DNA of 64,000 nucleotides from Buchananella felis (GTDB lineage Bacteria; Actinomycetota; Actinomycetes; Actinomycetales; Actinomycetaceae), in NCBI RefSeq assembly GCF_041380015.1, contig NZ_CP159978.1, one strand, 5' to 3'. Of the stretch, positions 44,384 to 52,718 are shown one piece after another; position 1 is the first letter of the stretch, and each line of letters begins with the position of its first letter. Under the pieces are notes generated by a model that saw only the letters and a list, made by a program, of their open reading frames with translations, was not told the DNA's origin and searched no databases. A program made the position numbers and the translations under genes.

Positions 44384-44447
44384 GTGGGCGGCCAACCCGC
44401 CACCGGCCCAGGCGGGCGGCCAACCCGCCACCGGCCCAGGTGGGCGG
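44384..44447. repeat. 28-bp tandem repeat after tRNA-Pro
   Basis: GTGGGCGGCCAACCCGCCAC-type units start at 44384 and 44412, with a partial third copy at 44440. The unit contains an inverted repeat (GGCGGG/CCCGCC). It resembles the GTAGGTGGGTGGCC part of the 60-bp repeat at 5828. Confidence 0.85.
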
Positions 44448-44605
44448 TGACAACCACGGTGGCCCCGGCGGTGTTGCCGGCCAACTCCCCGCCTACGGCG
44501 AAAACCACAGTTCTAGCGGTACAGGCGCATGCCTCCAGCCCCTAGACTGGTCAAGTTGACCTGGGCGCATTGCCCGTAAAGTCCCCAGTCATTGGAGAAC
44601 CAGAA

Positions 44606-46045
44606 GTGAAGTCCGAAATCGAGAAGCTCTCTTCCACGCGCGTCAAGCTGACGGTGACCGTTCCGGAGGCCGAGCTGGCCCCGCACCTGAAGGCCGCCTA
44701 CGCGGAGATCAGCTCCCAGATCTCGGTGCCCGGCTTCCGCAAGGGCAAGGTGCCCACCCGCATCGTGGACCAGCGCGTGGGCCGCGGCTACGTGATCCAG
44801 GAGGCCGTCAACGCCGCCCTGCCGGAGGCCTACGACGCCGCCGTGGTGGAGAACGAGCTCTTCCCGATGTCCCGCCCCGAGGTTGAGGTCACCTCCGTCC
44901 CCGGCGTCGAGGACAGCACCGACCTGGTGTTCACCGCCGAGCTGGACGTGCGCCCCGAGATCGAGCTGCCCGAGCTGGGCGACATCGAGGTCACCGTCGA
45001 CGCCGTCAAGGTGGACGACGAGGCCGTGGAGAACGAGCTCACCGAGCTGCGCAAGCGCTTCGGCTCCCTCAAGCCCGTCAAGCGCAAGGCCAAGAAGGGC
45101 GACTTCGTTGAGATCGACCTGAAGGCCGTGATCGACGGCGAGACCATCGACGAGGTTGCCGGCACCTCCTACGAGATCGGCTCCGGCGCCCTGCTGGAGG
45201 GCCTGGACAAGGCCGTCACCGGCATCAAGGCCGAGGAGTCCGTCACCTTCACCACCAAGCTGGCCGGTGGCGAGCACGCTGGTGAGGAGGCAGAGGTCAC
45301 CGTCACCGCCCAGAGCGTCAAGCAGCGCGACCTGCCGGAGGCCGACGACGACTTCGCCCAGCTGGCCTCCGAGTTCGACACCATCGCCGAGCTGCGCGAG
45401 AACCTGGCCGAGGTCGCCAAGGAGCGCGCCGCCTCCCTGCAGGCCATCTCCGCCCGCGACAAGCTGATCGAGACCCTGGTGGAGCGCGTCGAGTTCGACC
45501 TGCCGGCCGCCCCGGTCGAGGAGGAGCTGGCCCGCGTGCTGGAGCGCGAGGGCAAGGCCGACGACAAGAAGCGCGCCAAGGAGGCCCGCAAGGACATCGA
45601 GTCCGCCCTGCGTGTGCAGATCCTGCTGGACGTGCTGGCTGAGAAGCGCGACGTCCAGGTGGAGCAGGGCGAGCTGATCGAGTTCCTGCTGCAGACCGCC
45701 CAGACCTACCGCGTCGACCCGCGCGAGTTCATCTCCGGTGCCGACCGCGCCGGCCAGATCCCGGCCTTCGCCTCCGAGGTGCGCCGCAACAAGGCCATCG
45801 CCCTGTCCCTGCGCGACGTCAAGGTGAAGGACTCCGAGGGTGGCGACGTTGACCTGACCAAGTTCGTTGGCTCCGACGAGGCCGACGCCCAGGCCCAGGT
45901 CGAGGCCCTGGCCGCCCAGGCCGCCGCCATGGTGGAGAACGGCGAGGACGGCGGCGTTGACGCCGAGATCGAGCGCCTGGCCGCCCAGGCCGCTGCGGAC
46001 ATCGAGGCCGGCGACGTCGAGGACGCCGAGGCCGAGCAGGCCTGA
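44606..46045 (+). CDS. tig: Trigger factor
   Basis: A 479-residue ribosome-bound chaperone and prolyl isomerase. The ribosome-docking signature GFRKGKVP is at 43-50. The FKBP-like domain lies at about 155-245 (KKGDFVEIDLKAVIDGE). The C-terminal chaperone arms follow, ending in an Ala/Glu-rich acidic tail of about 45 residues. GTG at 44606 is preferred, with GGAG upstream; an earlier in-frame ATG lacks one. tig-clpP1-clpP2-clpX is a classic gene order. Confidence 0.95.
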   Translation: MKSEIEKLSSTRVKLTVTVPEAELAPHLKAAYAEISSQISVPGFRKGKVPTRIVDQRVGRGYVIQEAVNAALPEAYDAAVVENELFPMSRPEVEVTSVPGVEDSTDLVFTAELDVRPEIELPELGDIEVTVDAVKVDDEAVENELTELRKRFGSLKPVKRKAKKGDFVEIDLKAVIDGETIDEVAGTSYEIGSGALLEGLDKAVTGIKAEESVTFTTKLAGGEHAGEEAEVTVTAQSVKQRDLPEADDDFAQLASEFDTIAELRENLAEVAKERAASLQAISARDKLIETLVERVEFDLPAAPVEEELARVLEREGKADDKKRAKEARKDIESALRVQILLDVLAEKRDVQVEQGELIEFLLQTAQTYRVDPREFISGADRAGQIPAFASEVRRNKAIALSLRDVKVKDSEGGDVDLTKFVGSDEADAQAQVEALAAQAAAMVENGEDGGVDAEIERLAAQAAADIEAGDVEDAEAEQA

Positions 46046-46063
46046 GCCTGAGTCCTGTAGGCA

Positions 46064-46099
46064 AGGGGCGGGGTCGACCGGATGGTCGGCCCCGCCCCT
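46064..46099 (+). terminator. Terminator of tig
   Basis: A 16-bp stem with one G-T pair, AGGGGCGGGGTCGACC against GGTCGGCCCCGCCCCT. Confidence 0.8.
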
Positions 46100-46329
46100 G
46101 CTTCGTGCCCGACTAGGCGGGGAAACGCGGCGGGGCAAGGCATGCTGGGCGCCGCCGCTGGACGGGGCGTGGGGCGCGCTGCGGCGGGCGCTCTAGGGGA
46201 GGCGGGGCGGCAACGTCGTCCAAACGGGGCCCAAGGCGCGGGCCATGCGCCTACCGCGAAACCGGGCCGGTGGAAGGGGCCGTTGCCCGGCGGAGGCGAT
46301 AACCTCAGTGAAGCGAAAGGGGTTTGAAT

Positions 46330-46938
46330 ATGAATATGCCCGTGGCAGAAGCCCGGACCGGGGGCCTGGCCCTGAACGACCACATCTACAACCGCCTGCT
46401 CAAGGAGCGCATCATCTGGCTCGGCTCCGAGGTGCGCGACGAGAACGCCAACGCCATCTGCGCCCAGATGCTGCTGCTGGCGGCGGAGGACCCCACGCGG
46501 GACATCTACCTGTACATCAACTCCCCGGGCGGCTCCATCACCGCCGGCATGGCCATCTACGACACCATGCAGTACGTCACCCCGGACGTGGCCACCGTCG
46601 CCACCGGCATGGCGGCCTCCATGGGCCAGTTCCTGCTCTCCTCCGGCGCGCCCGGCAAGCGCTTTGCCACCCCGCACGCCCGCGTCATGATGCACCAGCC
46701 CTCCGGTGGCATCGGCGGCACCGCCACCGACATCCGCATCAACGCCCAGCTGATCCTCCACATGAAGCGCGTCCTGGCCGAGCTCACCGCCGCCCAGACC
46801 GGCAAGACCGTGGAGCAGATCAACTCCGACGCCGACCGCGACCGCTGGTTCACCGCCCAGGAGGCGCTGGAGTACGGCTTCATCGACCACGTGGTTTCCT
46901 CCTCTGCCGCCGTGCAGAGCGCGGGCCAGCAGCACTGA
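46330..46938 (+). CDS. clpP1: ClpP1, ATP-dependent Clp protease proteolytic subunit
   Basis: A 202-residue serine peptidase subunit. The triad is S98 (GMAASMGQF), H122 (MMHQPSGG) and D167 (INSDADRD). In actinobacteria ClpP1 and ClpP2 form a mixed tetradecamer that works with ClpX or ClpC. ATG 46330 has AAGGGG 8 bases upstream. The stop is 18 bases before clpP2. Confidence 0.96.
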   Translation: MNMPVAEARTGGLALNDHIYNRLLKERIIWLGSEVRDENANAICAQMLLLAAEDPTRDIYLYINSPGGSITAGMAIYDTMQYVTPDVATVATGMAASMGQFLLSSGAPGKRFATPHARVMMHQPSGGIGGTATDIRINAQLILHMKRVLAELTAAQTGKTVEQINSDADRDRWFTAQEALEYGFIDHVVSSSAAVQSAGQQH

Positions 46939-46956
46939 TCCAGGAAGGAAACTGTT

Positions 46957-47631
46957 ATGACCACTCCGTTCATGGGTCTGGCCGGCGCGCAGGCCGCCGG
47001 GATTGCTCTGCCCCCGCGTTCCCGCTACGTGGTGCCCCAGTTCGAGGAGCGCACCGCCTACGGGCACAAGCGCCAGGACCCCTACGCCAAGCTGTTCGAG
47101 GACCGCATCATCTTCCTGGGCGTCCAGGTGGACGACACCAGCGCCGACGACGTCATGGCCCAGCTGCTCGTGCTGGAGTCCATGGACCCCGACGGCCTGA
47201 TCACCATGTACATCAACTCCCCGGGCGGCTCCTTCACGGCGCTGACCGCGATCTACGACACGATGCAGTACATCAAGCCGCAGATCCAGACCGTGTGCCT
47301 GGGCCAGGCCGCCTCCGCTGCCGCGGTGTTGCTGGCCGCCGGTTCGCCCGGTAAGCGCCTGGCGCTGCCCAACGCGCGCGTGATGATCCACCAGCCCTCC
47401 ATGGAGGGCGGCGGCTACGCGCAGGCCTCCGACATCGAGATCCAGGCCAACGAGGTGCTGCGCATGCGCGAGTGGCTGGAGGAGACCATCGCCGCCCACA
47501 CCGGGCAGGACGTGGAGCGCGTGCGCCAGGACATCGAGCGCGACAAGATCCTCACCGCCGAGCAGGCGCGCGAGTACGGCCTGGTGGACCAGGTGCTGAC
47601 CTCCCGCAAGTCCCCGACGCGGGTGAACTGA
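46957..47631 (+). CDS. clpP2: ClpP2, ATP-dependent Clp protease proteolytic subunit
   Basis: A 224-residue partner of ClpP1. The triad is S120 (GQAASAAAVL), H145 (MIHQPSMEGGG) and D192 (RQDIERDKIL). The N-terminal 40 residues form a propeptide-like region. AGGAAGG precedes the ATG. It is co-transcribed with clpP1; a hairpin at 47691 separates both from clpX. Confidence 0.96.
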   Translation: MTTPFMGLAGAQAAGIALPPRSRYVVPQFEERTAYGHKRQDPYAKLFEDRIIFLGVQVDDTSADDVMAQLLVLESMDPDGLITMYINSPGGSFTALTAIYDTMQYIKPQIQTVCLGQAASAAAVLLAAGSPGKRLALPNARVMIHQPSMEGGGYAQASDIEIQANEVLRMREWLEETIAAHTGQDVERVRQDIERDKILTAEQAREYGLVDQVLTSRKSPTRVN

Positions 47632-47690
47632 CGCGATCGCGCGCGGGGCCGGGCTGAGGCCCGGCGGCGCGAGCGAATAGCGTGAGTGGT

Positions 47691-47731
47691 GTGGGCCGGG
47701 TTCTGCGGGAATCCGGCCCACGCCCGTGTTT
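47691..47731 (+). terminator. Hairpin between clpP2 and clpX
   Basis: GTGGGCCGGGTTC pairs with GAATCCGGCCCAC, then a weak T-rich end. Terminator or attenuator. Confidence 0.65.
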
Positions 47732-47742
47732 GGGGCGCGGAT

Positions 47743-47868
47743 GGACGACGCTGCGCCGGCCGCCCCGCGCAAGCCGGCGGGCGTGAGTTGCGGCGAGTTC
47801 CCGGTGGACGACGCTCCGCCGGCCGCTCCGCGCACGCCGGCGGGCCGCGCTGCGGCGAGTTCCCGGGC
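47743..47868. repeat. 63-bp imperfect tandem repeat before clpX
   Basis: GGACGACGCTGCGCCGGCCG at 47743 and GGACGACGCTCCGCCGGCCG at 47806 start two similar 63-bp units. Both begin with the dispersed motif. The rest of the 300-bp gap holds only the hairpin and the clpX leader. Confidence 0.8.
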
Positions 47869-47931
47869 GCAATCGGCCCCGAGGGGATAGGCTGGCGCAA
47901 GTTGTGTCATGCCAGTTCAGGAGGGACCACG

Positions 47932-49185
47932 ATGGCGCGCACCCCAGAGGGCGTGGATCTGCTCAAGTGCTCGTTTTGTGGCAAGAGTCAGAAGCAGGTC
48001 GTGAAGCTGATCGCTGGCCCCTCTGTTTACATCTGCGACGAGTGCATCGAGCTGTGCAACGAGATCATGGAAGAGGAGCGCGCCGCCAAGGCAGGGCCGG
48101 AGGAGATCGACCTGCCCAAGCCGCGCGAGATCTTTGAGATCCTGCAGGCGCACGTGATCGGGCAGGAGTCTGCCAAGCGGGCCCTGGCGATCGCGGTCTA
48201 CAACCACTACAAGCGCGTCAAGGTGCGCGAGACGATGGGCGTGGGCGGCTCTGAGGTGGAGATCGCCAAGTCCAACATCCTGCTCCTTGGCCCCACGGGC
48301 ACCGGGAAGACGCATCTGGCGCGTTCGCTGGCGCGGCTGTTGGACGTGCCGTTCGTGATCGTGGACGCCACCGCCCTGACCGAGGCCGGCTACGTGGGCG
48401 AGGACGTGGAAAACATCCTGGTCAAGCTGATCCAGGCCGCCGACGGGGACGTGGAGCGCGCCCAGCGCGGCATTATCTACGTTGACGAGATCGACAAGAT
48501 CTCCCGCAAGAGCGAAAACCCCTCCATCACGCGCGACGTCTCCGGTGAGGGCGTGCAGCAGGCGCTGCTGAAGATCATCGAGGGCACGGTGGCCTCCGTA
48601 CCGCCCACGGGCGGGCGCAAGCACCCCCACCAGGAGTTCATGCAGATCGACACCAGCGACATCCTGTTCATCGCGGCCGGCGCGTTCGCGGGACTGGACG
48701 AGATCGTCAAGCACCGCCTGGGTCACCGCTCCACCGGATTCGGCTCCGACCTGAAAAGCAAGGAGGAGATGGGCGACCTCTTTGCGCAGGTCACCCCGGA
48801 GGACCTGCACAAGTTCGGCCTGATCCCCGAGTTCATCGGGCGCCTGCCGGTGCTGGCCACCGTGGCGGAGCTGGACACCAACGACCTGGTGCGCGTGCTG
48901 ACCGAGCCGAAGAACGCCCTGGTGGAGCAGTACAAGTACATGTTCTCCATCGACGGGGTGGAGCTGACGTTCGACGATGACGCCATCCGCGCGATCGCGG
49001 AGAGAGCGCAGGAGCTGGGCACGGGCGCGCGCGGCCTGGCGTCCATCATGGAAAAGACCCTGGCGGGCGCGATGTTCGATGTGCCAAGCTTCCCTGACGT
49101 GACCAAGGTGGTCATCACCCGCGAGGTCGTCGAGGGCGGCGCGCAGCCGCTGCTGGTGCGCGAGGGCGAGGCCCGCCGCGCCTGA
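47932..49185 (+). CDS. clpX: ClpX, ATPase subunit of Clp protease
   Basis: A 417-residue AAA+ unfoldase. The N-terminal zinc-binding domain has C13, C16, C35 and C38. Walker A GPTGTGKT is at 120-127, and Walker B IIYVDEIDK is near 185. The GYVGEDVE loop, the RKHPHQEF pore region and sensor GARGL are present. It feeds substrates into ClpP1P2. ATG 47932 follows AGGAGGG; an earlier in-frame start lies in the repeat region and is not used. Confidence 0.96.
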   Translation: MARTPEGVDLLKCSFCGKSQKQVVKLIAGPSVYICDECIELCNEIMEEERAAKAGPEEIDLPKPREIFEILQAHVIGQESAKRALAIAVYNHYKRVKVRETMGVGGSEVEIAKSNILLLGPTGTGKTHLARSLARLLDVPFVIVDATALTEAGYVGEDVENILVKLIQAADGDVERAQRGIIYVDEIDKISRKSENPSITRDVSGEGVQQALLKIIEGTVASVPPTGGRKHPHQEFMQIDTSDILFIAAGAFAGLDEIVKHRLGHRSTGFGSDLKSKEEMGDLFAQVTPEDLHKFGLIPEFIGRLPVLATVAELDTNDLVRVLTEPKNALVEQYKYMFSIDGVELTFDDDAIRAIAERAQELGTGARGLASIMEKTLAGAMFDVPSFPDVTKVVITREVVEGGAQPLLVREGEARRA

Positions 49186-49323
49186 CCGGGCGGCAAGTCG
49201 CGGGCGGTAGGCGCCGGCGGCGTGCGCGCGGCGTGGGTGCCGGGGTGTGGGCCGTGCGGCGCCGACGCCGGCGTCTAGGCCGTTCGGTGCGGGCCGCGCG
49301 GTGTTTGAAGCAGAGGGGGAGAA

Positions 49324-49734
49324 GTGGCTGGTTTGGTTGAACCACAGGGCGAGCACGCCGAGCAGGGCGGTGCCGGCGCTATCCCCGCCGAGCTGGCGGA
49401 GGCCAGGCGCGCGATCGACAACATCGACGCCGCGCTGATCCACATCCTGGCCGAGCGCTTCCGCTACACGCAGCGCGTAGGTTACATCAAGGCGACGGCG
49501 GGCCTGCCGCCGTCGGACCCGGCGCGGGAGGCCGTGCAGGTGGAGCGGCTCCGCAGGCTCGCCACGGAGGCGGGGCTGGACCCGGTGTTCGCGGCAAAGT
49601 TCCTGGCCTTCGTGGTTGCCGAGGTGATCCACCACCACGAGCGCATCCGCGAGGAGCACGCCGCGGGCGGCGAGGCCGGGGACGACGTTGCCGCGCCTAC
49701 GGGCAGCGCAGAAACCGACGGGACTGAGCGGTAG
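49324..49734 (+). CDS. Chorismate mutase, AroQ type
   Basis: A 136-residue protein with the all-helical AroQ fold in residues 22-105. The core reads RRAIDNIDAALIHILAERFR then RVGYIKATAGLP. It turns chorismate into prephenate for Phe and Tyr synthesis. It is close to the TIGR01808-type short actinobacterial mutase. The C-terminal 25 residues are a disordered tail. The GTG start follows GGGGGAGAA. Its stop overlaps the tatB start by one base. Confidence 0.88.
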   Translation: MAGLVEPQGEHAEQGGAGAIPAELAEARRAIDNIDAALIHILAERFRYTQRVGYIKATAGLPPSDPAREAVQVERLRRLATEAGLDPVFAAKFLAFVVAEVIHHHERIREEHAAGGEAGDDVAAPTGSAETDGTER

Positions 49735-50156
49735 TGGAATTCCTGGGTGTCTCTGGCACGGAGTTTGCGTTCCTGGCGCTGGTGGCGCTGGTGATCTTCG
49801 GGCCCACGGGGATGCCCAAGGTGGCCCGCGCGGTGTTGCGCGGCTGGGGCAAGGTGGCCGCAGTGCGGGCCCAGCTGGCCTCGGCGGCGGCCTCCCTGCA
49901 GCAGCAGGCGGCGCTCGACCCGCTGGTGGCCCAGCTGCGGGCGGAGGCCGCCCAGGCCCGGGCGGAGCTGGAGCGCGTGACGGCGCTTGGCGCCGGCGCA
50001 GCCGGCGGGGGAGCGGCAAGCACCGGTGGGGCAGCCACGGCGAGCAGCGGGGCCGGCAGGGGCGGGGCTTACGCGCGGGAGATCGAAACGCTGGTGGCAC
50101 CGGTGCAGGAGGTCGCGCGAAGCGTGGCCGCGGACCTGGGCAAGCTCCCCGACTAG
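49734..50156 (+). CDS. tatB: Sec-independent protein translocase TatB-like
   Basis: A 140-residue Tat component with one N-terminal membrane helix (about 8-24, FAFLALVALVIFGPTGMP). The FGPTG hinge, an amphipathic helix (KVARAVLRGWGKVAA) and a long Ala/Gln-rich helical tail follow. The hinge proline and tail fit TatB better than TatA, but the two are hard to tell apart. It converges with tatC. Confidence 0.78.
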   Translation: MEFLGVSGTEFAFLALVALVIFGPTGMPKVARAVLRGWGKVAAVRAQLASAAASLQQQAALDPLVAQLRAEAAQARAELERVTALGAGAAGGGAASTGGAATASSGAGRGGAYAREIETLVAPVQEVARSVAADLGKLPD

Positions 50157-50212
50157 CGGTTCGCGCGGACTCTGCGGGCGCGGCAGAGGAGCCTCGGTAC
50201 CCGCGCTATGCG

Positions 50213-51046
50213 CTAGCTGGGAGTCTTGCGCTGCGCGCCCCGCCTGGTGCGCTGACGCCAGCGTCGAATCGGGCGCCACTCGCGCAGCGCACACACCCCC
50301 ACGGCCGCGTAGTACAGGGCGATGAGGGCGGCTCCCTGCAGGATCATCGACCACAGGTCCGGGAGCGGGTTGGTGATGGCAGCGAAGGTGTAGGCCGCCA
50401 GCACCGCCCACCGCCACGCCCCCACCAGGCGCCGCACCGTGACCAGACCGAGCGCGTGCGCGCTCACCACCGCGACGGGGAACAGGAAGGAAATGCCGAT
50501 CACCAGGGTGAGGATGGAGACGAAGCGCAGGTAGCTGTCGGCGTCCAGCAGGGCGCGGGCGCCCTCGGGCACCTGGGTGAGCAGGATGCCCACCGCCCGG
50601 GGTAGGAACCAGAGCGCGGCCGCGACCCCTGCCAGGAAGAGCGCGGCCGACGGCACCACGATCGCCGCCGCCACCTTCTTCTCCCGCTTGCGTAGCGCGG
50701 GGGCCAGGAAAAGCCATCCCTGGGCCAGCCACCACGGGCTGGAGAGGATCAGGCCGGCCCAGAGCGAAAAGCTCAGGCGCACCGTGAACGGGGCCAGCAC
50801 GGTGCGGAAGTTAAGGCCAGCCTCCGGCATGGCGTCGGTCACGAAGGAGAAGAGCCACCTGGTGGCCGGGGGGAAAAGGAACCAGCCGCCCACGGCGGCG
50901 GCCAGCAGCCCGAGCGCGGCCAGGAGCAGGCGCTTGCGCAACTCCAGGAGGTGGGCCGTCAGGCTGAGTAGCTGCGCGTCATCGCCCCCGGCGGCCCGCT
51001 TCGGGGCGGCAGGGGGCGTGGCGGCAGGGGCGGCGGTGCTTGCCAC
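50213..51046 (-). CDS. tatC: Sec-independent protein translocase TatC
   Basis: A 277-residue TatC with six membrane helices. The conserved N-terminal HLLELRKRLL and PFTVRLSFSLWAGLILSSPW motifs form the twin-arginine signal-peptide site. The second half has FVSILTLVIGISFLFPV and ITNPLPD. The N-terminal 25 residues are Ala/Pro-rich. It lies downstream of tatA on the same strand, a tatAC pair. Confidence 0.93.
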   Translation of the reverse strand: MASTAAPAATPPAAPKRAAGGDDAQLLSLTAHLLELRKRLLLAALGLLAAAVGGWFLFPPATRWLFSFVTDAMPEAGLNFRTVLAPFTVRLSFSLWAGLILSSPWWLAQGWLFLAPALRKREKKVAAAIVVPSAALFLAGVAAALWFLPRAVGILLTQVPEGARALLDADSYLRFVSILTLVIGISFLFPVAVVSAHALGLVTVRRLVGAWRWAVLAAYTFAAITNPLPDLWSMILQGAALIALYYAAVGVCALREWRPIRRWRQRTRRGAQRKTPS

Positions 51047-51079
51047 GACGGGCGGCGGTGCGGCCGGGATTCGTGGCGG

Positions 51080-51433
51080 CTACTGGGGCAGCGTCGTCCC
51101 GGTGGCGGGAGCCGAGGGCGGCGGGGCCGTGGGGGGTGCCGCGTGAGGGGAGGCCGGGGCGGCGGGCTCTGCCAGGCCGGCAGGCGAGGAACCGGGGACC
51201 GGCTCGCCGAGACCGCCGGGGGAGGCCTGAGCTGCCACCGGCGCGGCGGGAGCCGGCGTCCCGGTGGCCGGCGCACTGGCGGCGGGAGCGGCATCGTCCT
51301 TGGAGAGCTCGCGCACCTCTTCCTTCAGGATTCGCGCGGACTTGCCCAGGTTGCGGGCCACCTCCGGCAGGCGGGGCGCGCCGAAGACGATCAGGACGAT
51401 GACGATCAGGAGGATTACGTGTGAGGGTCGCAA
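51080..51433 (-). CDS. tatA: Sec-independent protein translocase TatA
   Basis: A 117-residue TatA. The single helix HVILLIVIVLIVFGAPRLPE carries the FG hinge, then the amphipathic ARNLGKSARILKEEVREL. A long Ala/Pro-rich tail follows. TTG 51433 was chosen with GGAG 5 bases upstream; the family starts here. It is divergent from efeU across the iron box, fitting the need of EfeB for Tat export. Confidence 0.9.
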   Translation of the reverse strand: MRPSHVILLIVIVLIVFGAPRLPEVARNLGKSARILKEEVRELSKDDAAPAASAPATGTPAPAAPVAAQASPGGLGEPVPGSSPAGLAEPAAPASPHAAPPTAPPPSAPATGTTLPQ

Positions 51434-51478
51434 CTTAGCTCCGTTATCGAATGTTGGAGGTAGACGCACCTTGGCTTG

Positions 51479-51497
51479 GCAGGTTAGCCTAACCAGG
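51479..51497. promoter_or_regulatory. IdeR/DtxR iron box upstream of efeUOB
   Basis: GCAGGTTAGCCTAACCAGG matches 15 of 19 positions of the DtxR/IdeR consensus TTAGGTTAGSCTAACCTAA, with a perfect inner palindrome GGTTAGCCTAACC. It lies 42 bp before efeU and 46 bp from the divergent tatA start, so it could repress one or both when iron is plentiful. Confidence 0.85.
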
Positions 51498-51538
51498 CCC
51501 TTAAACCATAAGGGCGGTGTTTCTAAAATGGAGTAGCG

Positions 51539-52642
51539 GTGCTATTTTACGCGAACTTCCTGATCGCACTGCGTGAAGGAGTGGAGGCCGCCCTCATCGT
51601 TGGCGTGGTTATCGCCTACCTAGTGAAGGTCGATCGACGCGAGCTGATCGGCAAGGTCTGGCTGGGTGTGGCCATCGCCGCCGCCATCCCGCTCGCCATG
51701 GGCGCCTACATGACCTGGGGCCCCTACACGCTGTCCTTCACCGCGCAGGAGGTGATCGGCGGGACGCTCTCGCTGGTCGCCGTCGCGATGGTGACCTGGA
51801 TGATCCTGTGGATGGGCAAGAACTCCCGCAAGTTCGCCGCAGAGTTGCAGACCAAGACGGCCGCGGCCCTGGAGTCCGGTTCCCGTTGGGGAGTGGTCTG
51901 GATCGCGCTGATCGCGGTGGCCCGCGAGGGTATCGAGACCGCGGTGTTCGTGTGGGCCACGGTGAAGTCCAGCACGGAGACCTCCGTGGCCTCCCCGGCC
52001 CTGGGCGTGGTTGCCGGCCTGGCGGTGTCAGCGGTGATCGGCTGGCTGGTCTACACGGGCGCGGCGCGGATCAACCTGAAGGTCTTCTTCCGCGTCACCG
52101 GCCTGCTGCTGATCTTCGTGGCCGCCGGCATCGTCTCCTACGGCCTGGGCGACCTGCAGGAAGCCAACGTGATCTCCGGCTGGGGCGTGCCCGCCTACGA
52201 CTTCTCCGCCTACGTTGACGGCTCCGTGTTCACCTGGCTGGATTCGCGCTCCTGGTGGTGGGTGCTGCTGGAGGCCATGTTCAACCTGAACGCCGCCCCC
52301 ACCCACCTGCAGGTGATCGGGTACCTGACCTACCTGGCGATCGTGCTGCCCATCTTCCTGGTGGGCTCCGGCATGGTCACCCGCCGCGCCGCGAAGGATT
52401 CTTCCAAGTCCGACGCTGCCCTGCCCGCCGCCCCCACGGCCGGCCCCGCTGCCCCCGGCGCCACCTCCAAGACTTCCGCCGACGCCACCTCCAACGGCGC
52501 GGCCGAAGACGGCGCCCCTTCCGGCAACGCCACCGGCGCTGCCAACCAGACCCTGTCCGCCCCTCTTACCCCCTCCACGACCCCCGCCGAGCCGGCCGGC
52601 AGCCACGCCTCCAACGCTGCGCCCGCCGCCGATTCGGCCTGA
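51539..52642 (+). CDS. efeU: EfeU iron permease (FTR1 family)
   Basis: A 367-residue membrane protein with seven helices. Two REXXE-type iron-binding motifs are visible: REGVE at 12-16 and REGIE at 129-133. It moves iron into the cell with EfeO and EfeB. The C-terminal 90 residues are a Ser/Thr/Ala/Pro-rich tail, unusual for the family. GTG 51539 follows GGAG. The iron box is just upstream. Confidence 0.95.
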   Translation: MLFYANFLIALREGVEAALIVGVVIAYLVKVDRRELIGKVWLGVAIAAAIPLAMGAYMTWGPYTLSFTAQEVIGGTLSLVAVAMVTWMILWMGKNSRKFAAELQTKTAAALESGSRWGVVWIALIAVAREGIETAVFVWATVKSSTETSVASPALGVVAGLAVSAVIGWLVYTGAARINLKVFFRVTGLLLIFVAAGIVSYGLGDLQEANVISGWGVPAYDFSAYVDGSVFTWLDSRSWWWVLLEAMFNLNAAPTHLQVIGYLTYLAIVLPIFLVGSGMVTRRAAKDSSKSDAALPAAPTAGPAAPGATSKTSADATSNGAAEDGAPSGNATGAANQTLSAPLTPSTTPAEPAGSHASNAAPAADSA

Positions 52643-52718
52643 CCTCACTACGACACGCAAGTGTCAAAGCGGCCGGCGGCAACGTCGGCCATCCAACTCC
52701 AACTCAATAAGGAGAAAA

